Positions 45,117 through 53,355 of a stretch of DNA of 55,097 nucleotides are shown here, piece by piece. The translations under genes and the position numbers were made by a program. Source of the DNA: Pseudomonadota bacterium. GTDB lineage: Bacteria > Desulfobacterota > Desulfobulbia > Desulfobulbales > Desulfocapsaceae. A model generated the notes under the pieces. The model was not told where the DNA came from. It saw nothing but the letters and a program-made list of their open reading frames with translations, and made no database searches. How positions within the stretch are numbered: the stretch's first letter is position 1; each line of letters starts with the position of its first letter. The stretch covers positions 1 to 55,097 of the forward strand of contig JAHJLI010000146.1 in the NCBI GenBank assembly GCA_018821785.1. The letters are read 5' to 3'.

Positions 45117-46262
45117 TCATCCGCATTTTCCTTTCTGGTCCTCCGAACAATATTCGGGATAATGCGTTTTCATACATTTCGGGCAGACGGAATGGCTGAA
45201 CTGGGCGTCGGTATACTTTGCGACATACGCCTCAACTTGGTTCCAATAGCCCTTATCATCTCGAATTTCCTTGCAGTAAGAACAAATCGGAATAATGCCC
45301 CGGAGAGTTTCTATTCTTTTCCTATAGGCAGTAACGGAGATATGTACCAGCAAGACCACAACAATGGTTACAACGATGCAAATAGCAAGATTAAAAACCA
45401 GAGTGGTGAATACCCGACGAATCGTTTCCTGCTCTGATTGTTCAACGACAAGATACCAGTCGAACTCCTTGATGTAGCGAATATTGGTATGGATGACCTG
45501 TCCATTCTTAGTAGAGGAAAAGGAACTTTCCAATTGGTTTGCCAGTCCTTTTTTTATTTCTTGTGCAGATTTCATCTGGGCAATTTCCTCAACAGGATTC
45601 TCCCATTCCGCTCCAGCCACCTTGACGCTGCCGTTTCTATCGAGAAAATATATCGTGCGACGGTATTTCTTTTGGTACACTTCTATGATTTTTTTAACGG
45701 CCTTGACTGCCAGCCCTACTCCGGTAACGCCGATGAGTTCTCCATCATAATCAAGCACACGATAATTGATGAAGATCGTCATCGCATCTTTATTGGCTGA
45801 ATCGGGATCGACGTTGATCTCATATTCATCTTTCATCTCCCTGACCCGAAAATACCACCTGTCCCGCTCTTCTTCAGGCATCACTTTTTTAAGAATACCG
45901 CCGCTGTGGTAATATATTCTACTTTTTTCCGACACCAGGAAACTTGTAAAGGTTAAATATTTCTCTTGAATCTCTTTAAGATACTGGATTATCTGTTGCT
46001 CTTGCTTTTCACCATCAAGGATCCAGTTGCGCAGAAAGGTGTCGTTTGCCATAAAAGAAGAAATAAACACCGGACGCATCAGGTCCCGCTGGATTTCCGA
46101 ATAGATATTATCACTTGTCAGGGGCAGTTCATTCTCTGATATCTCGGAACGAAGAGATGCTCTGGAGACAAAATAGCTGGCCAGACTGGTAAGCAGAAAA
46201 CCCAGAATGAGGAGCACACTGATAATTGGCAGAAGCCTTGTTTTAACATTGTTCAATGACAT
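45117..46262 (-). CDS. Cache-domain membrane sensor with CxxC-rich tail and no output domain
   Basis: 381 residues. Membrane helix about 10-33, a periplasmic double-Cache-type domain about 38-275 ('YLTFTSFLVSEKSRIYYHSGG', 'DAMTIFINYRVLDYDGELIGVTGVGLAV', 'FDWYLVVEQSE'), a second helix about 285-308, then a short tail 'LRGIIPICSYCKEIRDDKGYWNQVEAYV' and 'FSHSVCPKCMKTHYPEY'. This tail, with two CxxC pairs, is widespread at the ends of sensor proteins in sulfate reducers and other anaerobes and may bind metal. No kinase, GGDEF or MCP module follows, so it must signal through a partner. Monocistronic. Confidence 0.8.
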   Translation of the reverse strand: MSLNNVKTRLLPIISVLLILGFLLTSLASYFVSRASLRSEISENELPLTSDNIYSEIQRDLMRPVFISSFMANDTFLRNWILDGEKQEQQIIQYLKEIQEKYLTFTSFLVSEKSRIYYHSGGILKKVMPEEERDRWYFRVREMKDEYEINVDPDSANKDAMTIFINYRVLDYDGELIGVTGVGLAVKAVKKIIEVYQKKYRRTIYFLDRNGSVKVAGAEWENPVEEIAQMKSAQEIKKGLANQLESSFSSTKNGQVIHTNIRYIKEFDWYLVVEQSEQETIRRVFTTLVFNLAICIVVTIVVVLLVHISVTAYRKRIETLRGIIPICSYCKEIRDDKGYWNQVEAYVAKYTDAQFSHSVCPKCMKTHYPEYCSEDQKGKCG

Positions 46263-46298
46263 CCTCTCTTTGTTGCCGTGAGGTATTGTAATAGTATT

Positions 46299-46361
46299 CT
46301 AACCTCGGTAATCGAGATATGTACCTTGACGAAATTCGTTTAAACACAAGAAACGAATTTT
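46299..46361 (-). repeat. Dispersed double-hairpin repeat, copy 2 (inverted)
   Basis: Read on the minus strand: AAAATTCGTTT ..AAACGAATTTC hairpin, spacer CGTCAAGGTACATAT, then CTCG-attac-CGAG and GTTA. It aligns with copy 1 at 37882-37951 over its whole length. In hairpin 2 the middle C-G pair of copy 1 is T-A here, a compensatory change that keeps the stem. Lies 36 bp upstream of the Cache gene start. Confidence 0.75.
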
Positions 46362-46743
46362 GAGGCACGAAAAATTATAGGAGATATTTCGAATCGGATC
46401 AATTTTTTCTTGGTGACCAATGAAAAAATCGCCATCGGCATACAGATAGAGATCCAATCTTTCTGGTAACAACAAAAAAATGGATATTGACAACTTTGCA
46501 GTTTTTTAGGCGTGGCAGGGAGGACGCGAGATGCAAGGGGGTGGATATAGGTCAGGTTCGACAACCAATGTTAATCAAAATTTGTCCCAGCGATCTTTCA
46601 TGAAGTCGTTGTAAAACAATTTCAAAAAACTGCGCATAACGGCTCTGGGATCCGTAACGAGAACCAAAATCTCGAGTTTTTCCGTTACGGTTTCCAGGCT
46701 TGCGAGAGGCATTGAATCTGCCTTAGCTGGATCTCCAGCAAGG
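46362..46743. other. AT-rich gap with inverted repeat downstream of the H-NS-like gene
   Basis: No supported gene; a 66-codon frame overlapping the H-NS end (46575-46775) has no ribosome-binding site or motif. At 46652-46690 CCGTAACG / CGTTACGG form 8-bp arms around a 23-nt centre containing the near-palindrome AAAATCTCGAGTTTT, which could end the H-NS transcript. Confidence 0.45.
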
Positions 46744-47139
46744 TTATTCAATAAGAAATGTGTCGAGTTGTTCACCGGAGTCGATGCGTGCCTTAAATAC
46801 GTTAGGCATGCGTCCCTGACCAGTCCAAGTTATACGCTCGCCAACCTCATTCCACACCTCATATTTCGGTTGGCGGGGTCTTCTTTTTCCTGTTTTTTCA
46901 AGGGAATGTTCAGTTAATTCGTCCGGGTTAATCCCATCAGCCGCCAGCAGTTCGCGATATTTTTTAATTTTCTCGAGTCGCTCCTGGTTTTCTTGTTTTT
47001 CTAACGCTTCTTCGGAGATACGCTCTTCAATGATGGCTTGCAGCTTCTCCTTAATATCTTCAAGTTGCTCAGTACTTAATTCTTTAACAGCACTTTTCAG
47101 ACGACGCGAGTGGGACATAATTCTTAATAGTTCGCTCAT
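46744..47139 (-). CDS. H-NS-family nucleoid protein
   Basis: 131 residues; AAGGAATAAAGT upstream of the ATG. The N-terminal half is a helical oligomerisation region (about 1-75, 'LSTEQLEDIKEKLQAIIEER', Glu/Lys-rich coil). After a basic linker (KTGKRRPRQPKYEVWNE) comes the C-terminal AT-hook-like DNA-binding domain 'ERITWTGQGRMPNVFKARIDSGEQLDTFLIE'; the 'TWTGQGRxP' motif is the H-NS signature. H-NS proteins silence AT-rich acquired DNA. Members are common in Gamma/Betaproteobacteria and less usual in Desulfobacterota. It stands beside the AT-rich nap upstream region and may silence the accessory genes here. Confidence 0.9.
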   Translation of the reverse strand: MSELLRIMSHSRRLKSAVKELSTEQLEDIKEKLQAIIEERISEEALEKQENQERLEKIKKYRELLAADGINPDELTEHSLEKTGKRRPRQPKYEVWNEVGERITWTGQGRMPNVFKARIDSGEQLDTFLIE

Positions 47140-47372
47140 ACTTTATTCCTTATTAATTTTTCAGAGATAGAAACGAGTGCCGAAATTTGTCCCTCTATTA
47201 TGAGCTCATTATCATGCTATGTCCAGTTTTTTTTAATCTGAAATAATCATTCGATGATTTCTTCTCATTTTTAAGCCCATTTTTCACAACAGTTTATATT
47301 CATATAGATATTTATTTTTCCATGTTTTTCACTCGAAGCTATGAGACTATTGTTAGTTAAATAACCTAAGAT

Positions 47373-47396
47373 AAAATACTCTCGTTTAGAGTTTTT
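47373..47396. terminator. Bidirectional hairpin terminator after the nap operon
   Basis: ACTCT / AGAGT arms with a 5-nt loop and A-rich/T-rich flanks on both sides (AAAAT.. and ..TTTTT), 40 bp after the nrfD-like stop on the minus strand. The rest of 47140-47437 is very AT-rich and carries the H-NS promoter region; nothing else is resolved. Confidence 0.6.
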
Positions 47397-47437
47397 CCGT
47401 AGTGCAACTCAGTCGTCAGGAGATATTTTTTTTCAGG

Positions 47438-48652
47438 CTAGTGTTCATATCGTTCCTCGATGATCAGTGCCGCCCTGATTAACCAGGAAACAACTGTAAT
47501 ACCCAGTGCGAAGATACCGAGTGTCACTGTCAGCTCAACCCAGGTGGGCAGATAATCGACGATCTCTCCGAGAGGCGAAGGAATAAGACCCGGCACAATC
47601 AAACCGATACCTTTTTCCATCCAGATGGCCACAAAGAGGAAAACACAGGCGGGCAACAGCACCTTCGGATTGTTTTTGCCGGGGTTGAAGGCGAGCACAA
47701 GAGTTGCCGCCAGATTGACGCATACCGAGGTCCAGATCCAGGGCACCAGGGAATCATGCCCATCCATGCCGAAAAACAGATACACCGCTGCACTTGAATG
47801 ATGCGTCGGAAAATAGAATTCCTTGAAGATTTCCGAAAAGAGCATGAGCAGGTTGATAATCGCCGATATAACAATGATCAGCCGCAGTTTATTAAAAACG
47901 CTCCGGTCGATCTTGTAGCTGGTGAAATTGTGGATCACCGCCAGAATAAGGGCAATGAGCGCCGGTCCGGCGGCAAAGGCCGAGGCAAGAAAACGCGGAC
48001 CCAGGAGGGGATTATTCCAGAACGGTCTGGCCGGCAGCCCCTGATAGAGAAAAGCAGTAACCATATGGATCGAAAAAGCCCAGAAGATCGAGAGAAAAAC
48101 GAACGGCCGGTACAATTTTTCATTAGCCTTGCGCCCCATATAATGACTGTAGAGGATATAGGCGGGTACCAGGGCATTAAGGAGCAGATAGCCGTTCAAC
48201 ACCAGCACGTCCCAGGCGAGGATCGACGACGGAAAGTTAAAGATACCAATGCCTGGAATCAGATGCCAGGCCTGCAGCGGTCCGCCAAGATCAACGACAA
48301 TAAAGGACAGACACATGACCAGAGCCCCCACCGCCACCCCTTCGCCGATGATGACCACCCGATGGAAATTAGGGTCATGAAAGACGTAGGCGGGCAAGAT
48401 AAGCATAACTGCGGCGGCGGCAACCCCGACGAGAAAAGTAAAATTGGATATGTAGAACCCCCAGCTGATGATATCGTTCATGCCGGTAACGGACAGACCG
48501 AATCGGGCCTGGAAGGAGTAGGCGTAAATGCCCATCGCCATGCACCCCAGAAGAAGCAGACGAAAAAGCTGAAAACCGATCCCGCCTCTCAGGTTCCAGC
48601 GAAATACGTCAATAATGAAGGTTCGGACATTTCTGTTCGTATGTGCGCTCAT
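47438..48652 (-). CDS. NrfD/PsrC-like quinol-interacting membrane subunit
   Basis: 404 residues from ATG 48652 (AAAAGGA 6 nt upstream); the TTG at 48670 is less likely. About nine to ten membrane helices of the NrfD/PsrC/DmsC-like class: 'GFYISNFTFLVGVAAAAVMLILPAYVF', 'LGGPLQAWHLIPGIGIFNFPSSILAWDVLVLNGYL', 'IHMVTAFLYQGLPARPFWNNPLLGPRFLASAFAAGPA' and a 'GMDGHDSLVPWIW' loop are typical. It should exchange electrons between menaquinol and the FeS protein encoded just upstream. Last gene of the nap operon. Confidence 0.9.
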   Translation of the reverse strand: MSAHTNRNVRTFIIDVFRWNLRGGIGFQLFRLLLLGCMAMGIYAYSFQARFGLSVTGMNDIISWGFYISNFTFLVGVAAAAVMLILPAYVFHDPNFHRVVIIGEGVAVGALVMCLSFIVVDLGGPLQAWHLIPGIGIFNFPSSILAWDVLVLNGYLLLNALVPAYILYSHYMGRKANEKLYRPFVFLSIFWAFSIHMVTAFLYQGLPARPFWNNPLLGPRFLASAFAAGPALIALILAVIHNFTSYKIDRSVFNKLRLIIVISAIINLLMLFSEIFKEFYFPTHHSSAAVYLFFGMDGHDSLVPWIWTSVCVNLAATLVLAFNPGKNNPKVLLPACVFLFVAIWMEKGIGLIVPGLIPSPLGEIVDYLPTWVELTVTLGIFALGITVVSWLIRAALIIEERYEH

Positions 48653-48670
48653 GGTGGTCCTTTTTTGCAA

Positions 48671-49669
48671 TCAATCAATGAAATACCAGAATTTCGGTTC
48701 AGTCCCGAGTTCTTCCTTCATACGGAAGACCTTTTTGTGTTTGAGGACATAACGGATTTCACTGTCCGGATCAAGCAGGTTACCAAAGACCCGCGATCCC
48801 GTCGGACAGGCCTCGACACAAGCCGGGAGTCGCCCTTTACGCGTCCGTTGAATGCAGAAGGTGCATTTCTCCATCTTGCCCATCGGTCGCAGTCGATTCC
48901 CGAGGTAGTGCTGTTTCGTGGTGATCTCTTCTTTTGGAATTTCCGCCTTGCCCCAGTTAAATCGTCGTCCGAAGTAGGGACAGGCCGCTTGACAGTAGCG
49001 ACACCCTATACACCAATCGTAATCGACGACCACGATGCCGTCCGGCTCCCTCCAAGTGGCCTTCGTCGGACAGGCTTTGGTGCAGGGAGCATTTTCACAG
49101 TGGAAACACTGGGTACCCATATAAAATTTATTTTCGACCGGAACCTCGTGAAAATATTTGCCGTCACCGGTGCTCGGATCGAGTTGACCCGGTTCCATTT
49201 CAAAGATGCGGATATACTGGGTGTGGGTCTTGCGATCGAGGTTATTTTCCTTGATGCAGGCGGTCACACACTCCATAAAGCCTTCGCAACGGGTGATGTT
49301 GAAGGCATAGCCATACAGTACCTTCGGCAGCGGCGGTTCACTACCGATCTGCAGTTCCAGGCCATCCTTCAGGGCCGCCAGTCGTTCCAGGCGGGAAACG
49401 GTCTGCTCTTTTTCCTCCTCGGTCATCAACCGGTAATTCTTCTTGAAGAATTCCTGCCAGCGCAGGCGCATCTCCCCGCTGACTGCGGCATCAGCGCCGG
49501 GCACGCAGCCGGTTACCAAAGTGGCACTGGCCGCCGCCGCACCAATGGAGAGGTTTTTGATAAACGAACGCCGACTGCTCTTGTCTGCGAGGGCATCGGC
49601 AAGGATCTCGTTTGTATTTTTATTTTCCTTATCCTTTTCCATTTCTTTTTCGTTGTCCTGTAAACTCAT
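48671..49669 (-). CDS. Tat-exported 4Fe-4S ferredoxin (NrfC/PsrB-like)
   Basis: 332 residues; GGGGGT before the ATG. The Tat signal 'SSRRSFIKNLSIGAAAASATLVTGC' (residues about 31-55) may end in a lipobox Cys. Four ferredoxin-type Cys clusters follow: 'CEGFMECVTACIKEN', 'CFHCENAPCTKACP', 'CIGCRYCQAACPYF' and 'CTFCIQRTRKGRLPACVEACP', the usual four-cluster pattern of NrfC/HybA/PsrB subunits. An N-terminal acidic/Lys-rich stretch (EKEMEKDKENKN) is long before the RR. It should carry electrons between NrfD and the cytochromes/NapA encoded upstream in the same unit. Confidence 0.92.
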   Translation of the reverse strand: MSLQDNEKEMEKDKENKNTNEILADALADKSSRRSFIKNLSIGAAAASATLVTGCVPGADAAVSGEMRLRWQEFFKKNYRLMTEEEKEQTVSRLERLAALKDGLELQIGSEPPLPKVLYGYAFNITRCEGFMECVTACIKENNLDRKTHTQYIRIFEMEPGQLDPSTGDGKYFHEVPVENKFYMGTQCFHCENAPCTKACPTKATWREPDGIVVVDYDWCIGCRYCQAACPYFGRRFNWGKAEIPKEEITTKQHYLGNRLRPMGKMEKCTFCIQRTRKGRLPACVEACPTGSRVFGNLLDPDSEIRYVLKHKKVFRMKEELGTEPKFWYFID

Positions 49670-49681
49670 CAGATACCCCCG

Positions 49682-50314
49682 TCAATTCAACGGTACGGAA
49701 TAGGTGGCCGGAAAACGCTTGGCAAATCGCGGAGCATGGGGATCATGGCAGGTCGTACAGTTAAAGATAATTCTCTCCCCGGCCCAGTAGGACACCCGCT
49801 TACCGTGGGCCCCACCCAACCAATCTCGTTTCTGGCGGAAATGACATTGGCCACAGAGCTGATAGCTATGATCAAAATCAATTTTTCTACCTTTTTTGTC
49901 CTCAAGAGCATCGCGGTCCTGTGGATGGTGACAATCGATGCAAGCGAGTTCGCTGCCCTCCCGGCCATGTTGTACGACCACATTGCCATGAGTCAGAGTA
50001 AAGGCATTTTTGCCTTTCACTTCTTTTTCCCCATGGCAATTGCTGCATTTATGCCGCTCGATTTGCTCTTTCCGCGCCAGGACCCGGAATTGGCCTCCCT
50101 GATATTCTTCCTTGGCCACAACCGTCGGTTGCGGCACCGGCTGAACCTGCTGGACGGAACGACTGTCAAACGGTGCATCAACACTCTTTATGGTGTCGAG
50201 AAAGGGTTTTTTTTCACTTGCCGCCCCTGTGCCGACACACACCAGCAAAAGTGCCGGAATCAGCAAGAAGCTCCCCCATAACCACCTGGCCATACCATTC
50301 ATCAATGTTTTCAT
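49682..50314 (-). CDS. Periplasmic tetraheme c-type cytochrome of the nap operon
   Basis: 210 residues from ATG 50314, followed by a signal peptide (LWGSFLLIPALLLVCVGTGAA). Four CxxCH sites: CSNCH, CIDCH, CGQCH and CTTCH, with His-rich spacing typical of small cytochromes c3/c7-like or NapM-like electron carriers. A Pro/Val/Gln-rich segment (VQQVQPVPQPTVVAKEE) lies between signal and heme domain. It probably passes electrons from the NrfD/FeS module to NapB/NapA. The position after the NapB-like gene matches that job; it is not a NapC (no membrane anchor). Confidence 0.85.
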   Translation of the reverse strand: MKTLMNGMARWLWGSFLLIPALLLVCVGTGAASEKKPFLDTIKSVDAPFDSRSVQQVQPVPQPTVVAKEEYQGGQFRVLARKEQIERHKCSNCHGEKEVKGKNAFTLTHGNVVVQHGREGSELACIDCHHPQDRDALEDKKGRKIDFDHSYQLCGQCHFRQKRDWLGGAHGKRVSYWAGERIIFNCTTCHDPHAPRFAKRFPATYSVPLN

Positions 50315-50339
50315 AGTAGTCCGCTTGTTGCCCTCGCGT

Positions 50340-50996
50340 TTATTTTCTCCGAAATTCACTGAAAGCTTCCTGCTGCACGGTCGGCACATGACACTGCCGA
50401 CAGTTGCCCCGAGAGGCATGGGAAACGCGGATTTCAACCACCGCAGCCGGACCGGTATGGCAGGCGATACAGTTCTCCCGAAGCTGCAGGCTGTGCGGAA
50501 TTGATGGCGGCGAACTGGCCAAAAACGACAGGCCGAGCCGCGGCGGTGTAATCGATTGCCAGGTACTCTGGACAAACCTTTCATCCGTCACTTTCTGGAC
50601 GTGGCACTGGTAACAGAGGCTGTTTTCCGGATGCGGGGTCACTGGAATATATTTGGCGAATTCGGCACTGTAGCCGCCCTTGGCGTGGCAGGCCAGACAA
50701 TCTCTAGCATTGCCGCTGAATGTAATATCCGCCGCATGGGGAATCCGCGGAGGCGATCCGGGATATTGGCGCAGTTCGTAAAAACCGGCCAGATTTCTGT
50801 CCCCGGAATCGGCAGCCAGATAAGGTTCCGGTACCGCATCGTAGGCTCTATAGAGTTTGCCGCTCTGATGATCAAAATCGTCGTTTCCGACTCCGGCGAA
50901 AACAGCCCTGTCCAAGGAAAAGTGGATGATTCCAAGACAACAGAGCGCGGCGGCGGTTACCACCCACCTGTTCCACTGTTCTTTTCGTTTCATCAT
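50340..50996 (-). CDS. NapB-like cytochrome with tandemly duplicated diheme module
   Basis: 218 residues from ATG 50996, which overlaps the napA stop (ATGA) and has GGAG 5 nt upstream. A signal peptide (VVTAAALCCLGIIHFSLDRAVFA) precedes two NapB-type modules. Module 1: 'PPRIPH', CLACH, then 'PVTPHP' and CYQCHV. Module 2: 'PPSIPH', CIACH, then 'VSHAS' and CRQCHVP. Ordinary NapB has one such unit with two hemes; this protein has four hemes in two similar halves. Likely the electron donor to NapA; translationally coupled to it. Confidence 0.82.
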   Translation of the reverse strand: MMKRKEQWNRWVVTAAALCCLGIIHFSLDRAVFAGVGNDDFDHQSGKLYRAYDAVPEPYLAADSGDRNLAGFYELRQYPGSPPRIPHAADITFSGNARDCLACHAKGGYSAEFAKYIPVTPHPENSLCYQCHVQKVTDERFVQSTWQSITPPRLGLSFLASSPPSIPHSLQLRENCIACHTGPAAVVEIRVSHASRGNCRQCHVPTVQQEAFSEFRRK

Positions 50997-53188
50997 GCTT
51001 TCTCCAGTCTCACTGCGCATTTTTTGTAATCCGGCTGCTTGGAAATCGGGCAGAAGGCATCCAAAGTCAACTCGTTGATAAGATAGCTCTCATCGAAGAA
51101 CGGCACGAAGACCATACCCCGCGGCGGCACGCCTCGACCATTGATCTGCGCCGGCATAGTGATCTCGCCACGGCGGGAGATGATCTTCACCTTTTCACCA
51201 TTTACGACCCCAAGTTCTATTGCATCTTCCGGGTTCAATTCGACATACGACGCCGGCATCGCATTGTGGAGGACCGGGATTCGTCTGGTCATCGACCCGG
51301 TATGCCAGTGCTCAATCACCCGCCCGGTGTTAAGCCAGAAGGGGTACTGATTATCGGGGAACTCAGCCGCCGGTTCATAGGGACGGGCCCAGATCCAGGC
51401 ACGGTTGTCCTTCTTGCCGTAGAAATGAAAGTCCTTGCCATTACTGCATGCCGGATCATGTTTAGGGTTAAAGCGCCAGCGAGTTTCCTTGCCGTTGACG
51501 AAGGGCCACTGCACCCCTGATCGTTCCCTGAGAACCTTGTAGGGTGCCATCTCGTGTTTCGGTCCACTGTGGAAACGGCGATACTCTTCCCAGATTTTTT
51601 CGATATAATTATCCTGGCCCCAGGGGAATTGTTTCTCGAAGCCAAGCCTCCTGGCAACCTCAATAATCTGCCAGGTGTCGGACATCGCCTCACCTGGAGG
51701 AGTGAGAATCTGGCCGAAATGCTGAGTTCGCCGTTCGGAATTGCCGAACAGCCCCTCCTGTTCAATCCACATCGCCGCCGGCAGGATAACATCGGCGACA
51801 TCGGTTGTAGGCGTCGGATAAACGTCCGAGACCACCACAAAACGATCATCTTTTAGGGCACCATTGCGATAACGTTTAAGATTGGGCATGGTCACCATCG
51901 GGTTGGTAACCTGGATCCACATGAATTTTATATCACCGCGATCAAGGGCGCGAAACATCTCTACCGTATGGTAGGTCGGTTTGGGATCGATATTTTCGAC
52001 CGGCACATCCCATATCTCAGCGGCATGCTTTCGATCTTGCTCGTTCATCACCACGCCGTGCGGCAGCGCATGGGTCAGGGTGCCGACCTCGCGCACCGTA
52101 CCGCAGGCGCTTGGTTGGCCAGTCAGAGAAAATGGGCTGTTGCCGGGGGTAGAAATCTTGCCGACCAGGAGATGAATATTATAGACCAGATTGTTGATCC
52201 ATGTGCCCCGGGTGTGTTGGTTCATGCCCATGCACCAGAACGAGGTAACCTTCACCGCCGGATCGCCGTACAGGGAAGCCATATATTTGATATCCTTGGC
52301 CGAAACCCCGGAGATTTTCTCCACCTTTTCCGGGGTATAGTCGGCCAGGAATAATTTATAGTCTTCGAAACTGATCGCCTCATCCTTGTCGGTAAAAGCA
52401 AAATTATCTTCGATACCATAGCCGATATTGGTTTTCCCCTTGTGAAACGACACATGTTCGTTGACAAAGTTCGAGTTCACCCATCCATTGCCAATTATCT
52501 CATGGCAGATGGCATTAGCCACCGCCAGATCGGTCTGGGGCTTAAAGAGAATCGATTTGTCAGCCGCCTGACTTGTGCGAGTACTACGGGTGGCAAAGTC
52601 GATGATCCGCACGCCCGTGCGTCGCTTGCGGTTGGCCGTCATCCTGGAAAAGAGCACCGGATGCATCTCCGCCATATTGTTTCCCCAGGTGATGAAAACA
52701 TCGGCGTTGTCGATATCTTCATAGCAGCCCATGGGCTCGTCGATGCCAAAGGAAGTCATAAAGCCTGTCACCGCGCTGGCCATACACAACCTGGCGTTTG
52801 CCTCAACATTGTTGGTGCCGAGGCAGCCCTTGAAAAGCTTTGAAGCGACATATCCATCGGGGATGGTCCATTGCCCGGAACCGTAGATGGCCACCGAGTC
52901 TTTGCCGTGTTTGTCTCGTGTTTCTTTTAATTTTGAAGCCACAAGATCCAAGGCCTCGGCGATAGGAACCTCAACCATTTCACCGTTTTTACGAATTTTC
53001 GCCTTGGTCAGCCGGTCCTCTCCATACAGTGCCTGTACGGAGTGATACCCCTTCATGCAACACAAGCCCTTATTGACACTGCAGTTCGGATCACCCTTCA
53101 CCGCCACCGCCCGGCCTTCGACAACTCCGACCAGGACGCCGCAACCTGTGCCACAGAAGCGACAGGGTGCCTTCTGCCAGGAAACCAC
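50993..53188 (-). CDS. napA: Periplasmic nitrate reductase catalytic subunit, N-terminally truncated
   Basis: 731 residues from a GTG at 53188. The [4Fe-4S] motif C9-x2-C12-x3-C16...C43 ('APCRFCGTGCGVLVG', 'GLCCMKG') and the Mo-ligand Cys135 ('NARLCMASAVTGF') are present; the bis-MGD enzyme reduces nitrate to nitrite in the periplasm. The late 'GNSPFSLTGQPSACGTVREVG' and 'NTGRVIEHWHTGSMT' regions are also NapA-like. The signal peptide is incomplete: in frame upstream stands only a hydrophobic part 'LTVATAGALFPGISFA' without ATG or twin arginines, then a stop at 53300-53302. Without a Tat signal the enzyme may stay in the cytoplasm. The operon continues with napB-like, tetraheme, FeS and NrfD genes. 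Confidence 0.9.
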   Translation of the reverse strand: MVSWQKAPCRFCGTGCGVLVGVVEGRAVAVKGDPNCSVNKGLCCMKGYHSVQALYGEDRLTKAKIRKNGEMVEVPIAEALDLVASKLKETRDKHGKDSVAIYGSGQWTIPDGYVASKLFKGCLGTNNVEANARLCMASAVTGFMTSFGIDEPMGCYEDIDNADVFITWGNNMAEMHPVLFSRMTANRKRRTGVRIIDFATRSTRTSQAADKSILFKPQTDLAVANAICHEIIGNGWVNSNFVNEHVSFHKGKTNIGYGIEDNFAFTDKDEAISFEDYKLFLADYTPEKVEKISGVSAKDIKYMASLYGDPAVKVTSFWCMGMNQHTRGTWINNLVYNIHLLVGKISTPGNSPFSLTGQPSACGTVREVGTLTHALPHGVVMNEQDRKHAAEIWDVPVENIDPKPTYHTVEMFRALDRGDIKFMWIQVTNPMVTMPNLKRYRNGALKDDRFVVVSDVYPTPTTDVADVILPAAMWIEQEGLFGNSERRTQHFGQILTPPGEAMSDTWQIIEVARRLGFEKQFPWGQDNYIEKIWEEYRRFHSGPKHEMAPYKVLRERSGVQWPFVNGKETRWRFNPKHDPACSNGKDFHFYGKKDNRAWIWARPYEPAAEFPDNQYPFWLNTGRVIEHWHTGSMTRRIPVLHNAMPASYVELNPEDAIELGVVNGEKVKIISRRGEITMPAQINGRGVPPRGMVFVPFFDESYLINELTLDAFCPISKQPDYKKCAVRLEKA

Positions 53189-53269
53189 CCCTGAATTGGT
53201 GGTGATTTTCGGCCAGTCAGCAAAACTGATCCCGGGAAAAAGCGCTCCTGCTGTTGCAACTGTAAGCTT
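53189..53269 (-). pseudogene. Remnant of the NapA Tat signal peptide
   Basis: In frame with napA it reads LTVATAGALFPGISFADWPKI up to the GTG, the hydrophobic core and cleavage site of a Tat signal. The n-region with the twin arginine and the start codon are missing, replaced at about 53270 by a tandem repeat that looks like a transposon end. Confidence 0.6.
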
Positions 53270-53313
53270 GCACGTAACCTGAGAAACTTTTGCACATAAC
53301 TACAGAAACTTTT
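53270..53313. repeat. Two tandem 22-bp units, insertion-sequence-end-like
   Basis: GCACGTAACCTGAGAAACTTTT (53270-53291) and GCACATAACTACAGAAACTTTT (53292-53313) match at 18 of 22 positions. Multiple terminal repeats of about 20 bp are known for IS21-family ends. The unit begins exactly where napA homology stops. No transposase gene is present in the window. Confidence 0.5.
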
Positions 53314-53355
53314 TGACGATTTTCCTTGGGTAATCCAACGCGCTCGACATAATCG

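Noticed and set aside
46575..46775. 66-codon frame overlapping the H-NS gene end
   Set aside because: No ribosome-binding site and it crosses the inverted repeat at 46652-46690; unlikely to be coding.
47798..49663. 621-codon open frame on the plus strand
   Set aside because: Antisense to the NrfD and FeS genes, which have clear families; a result of high GC third positions.
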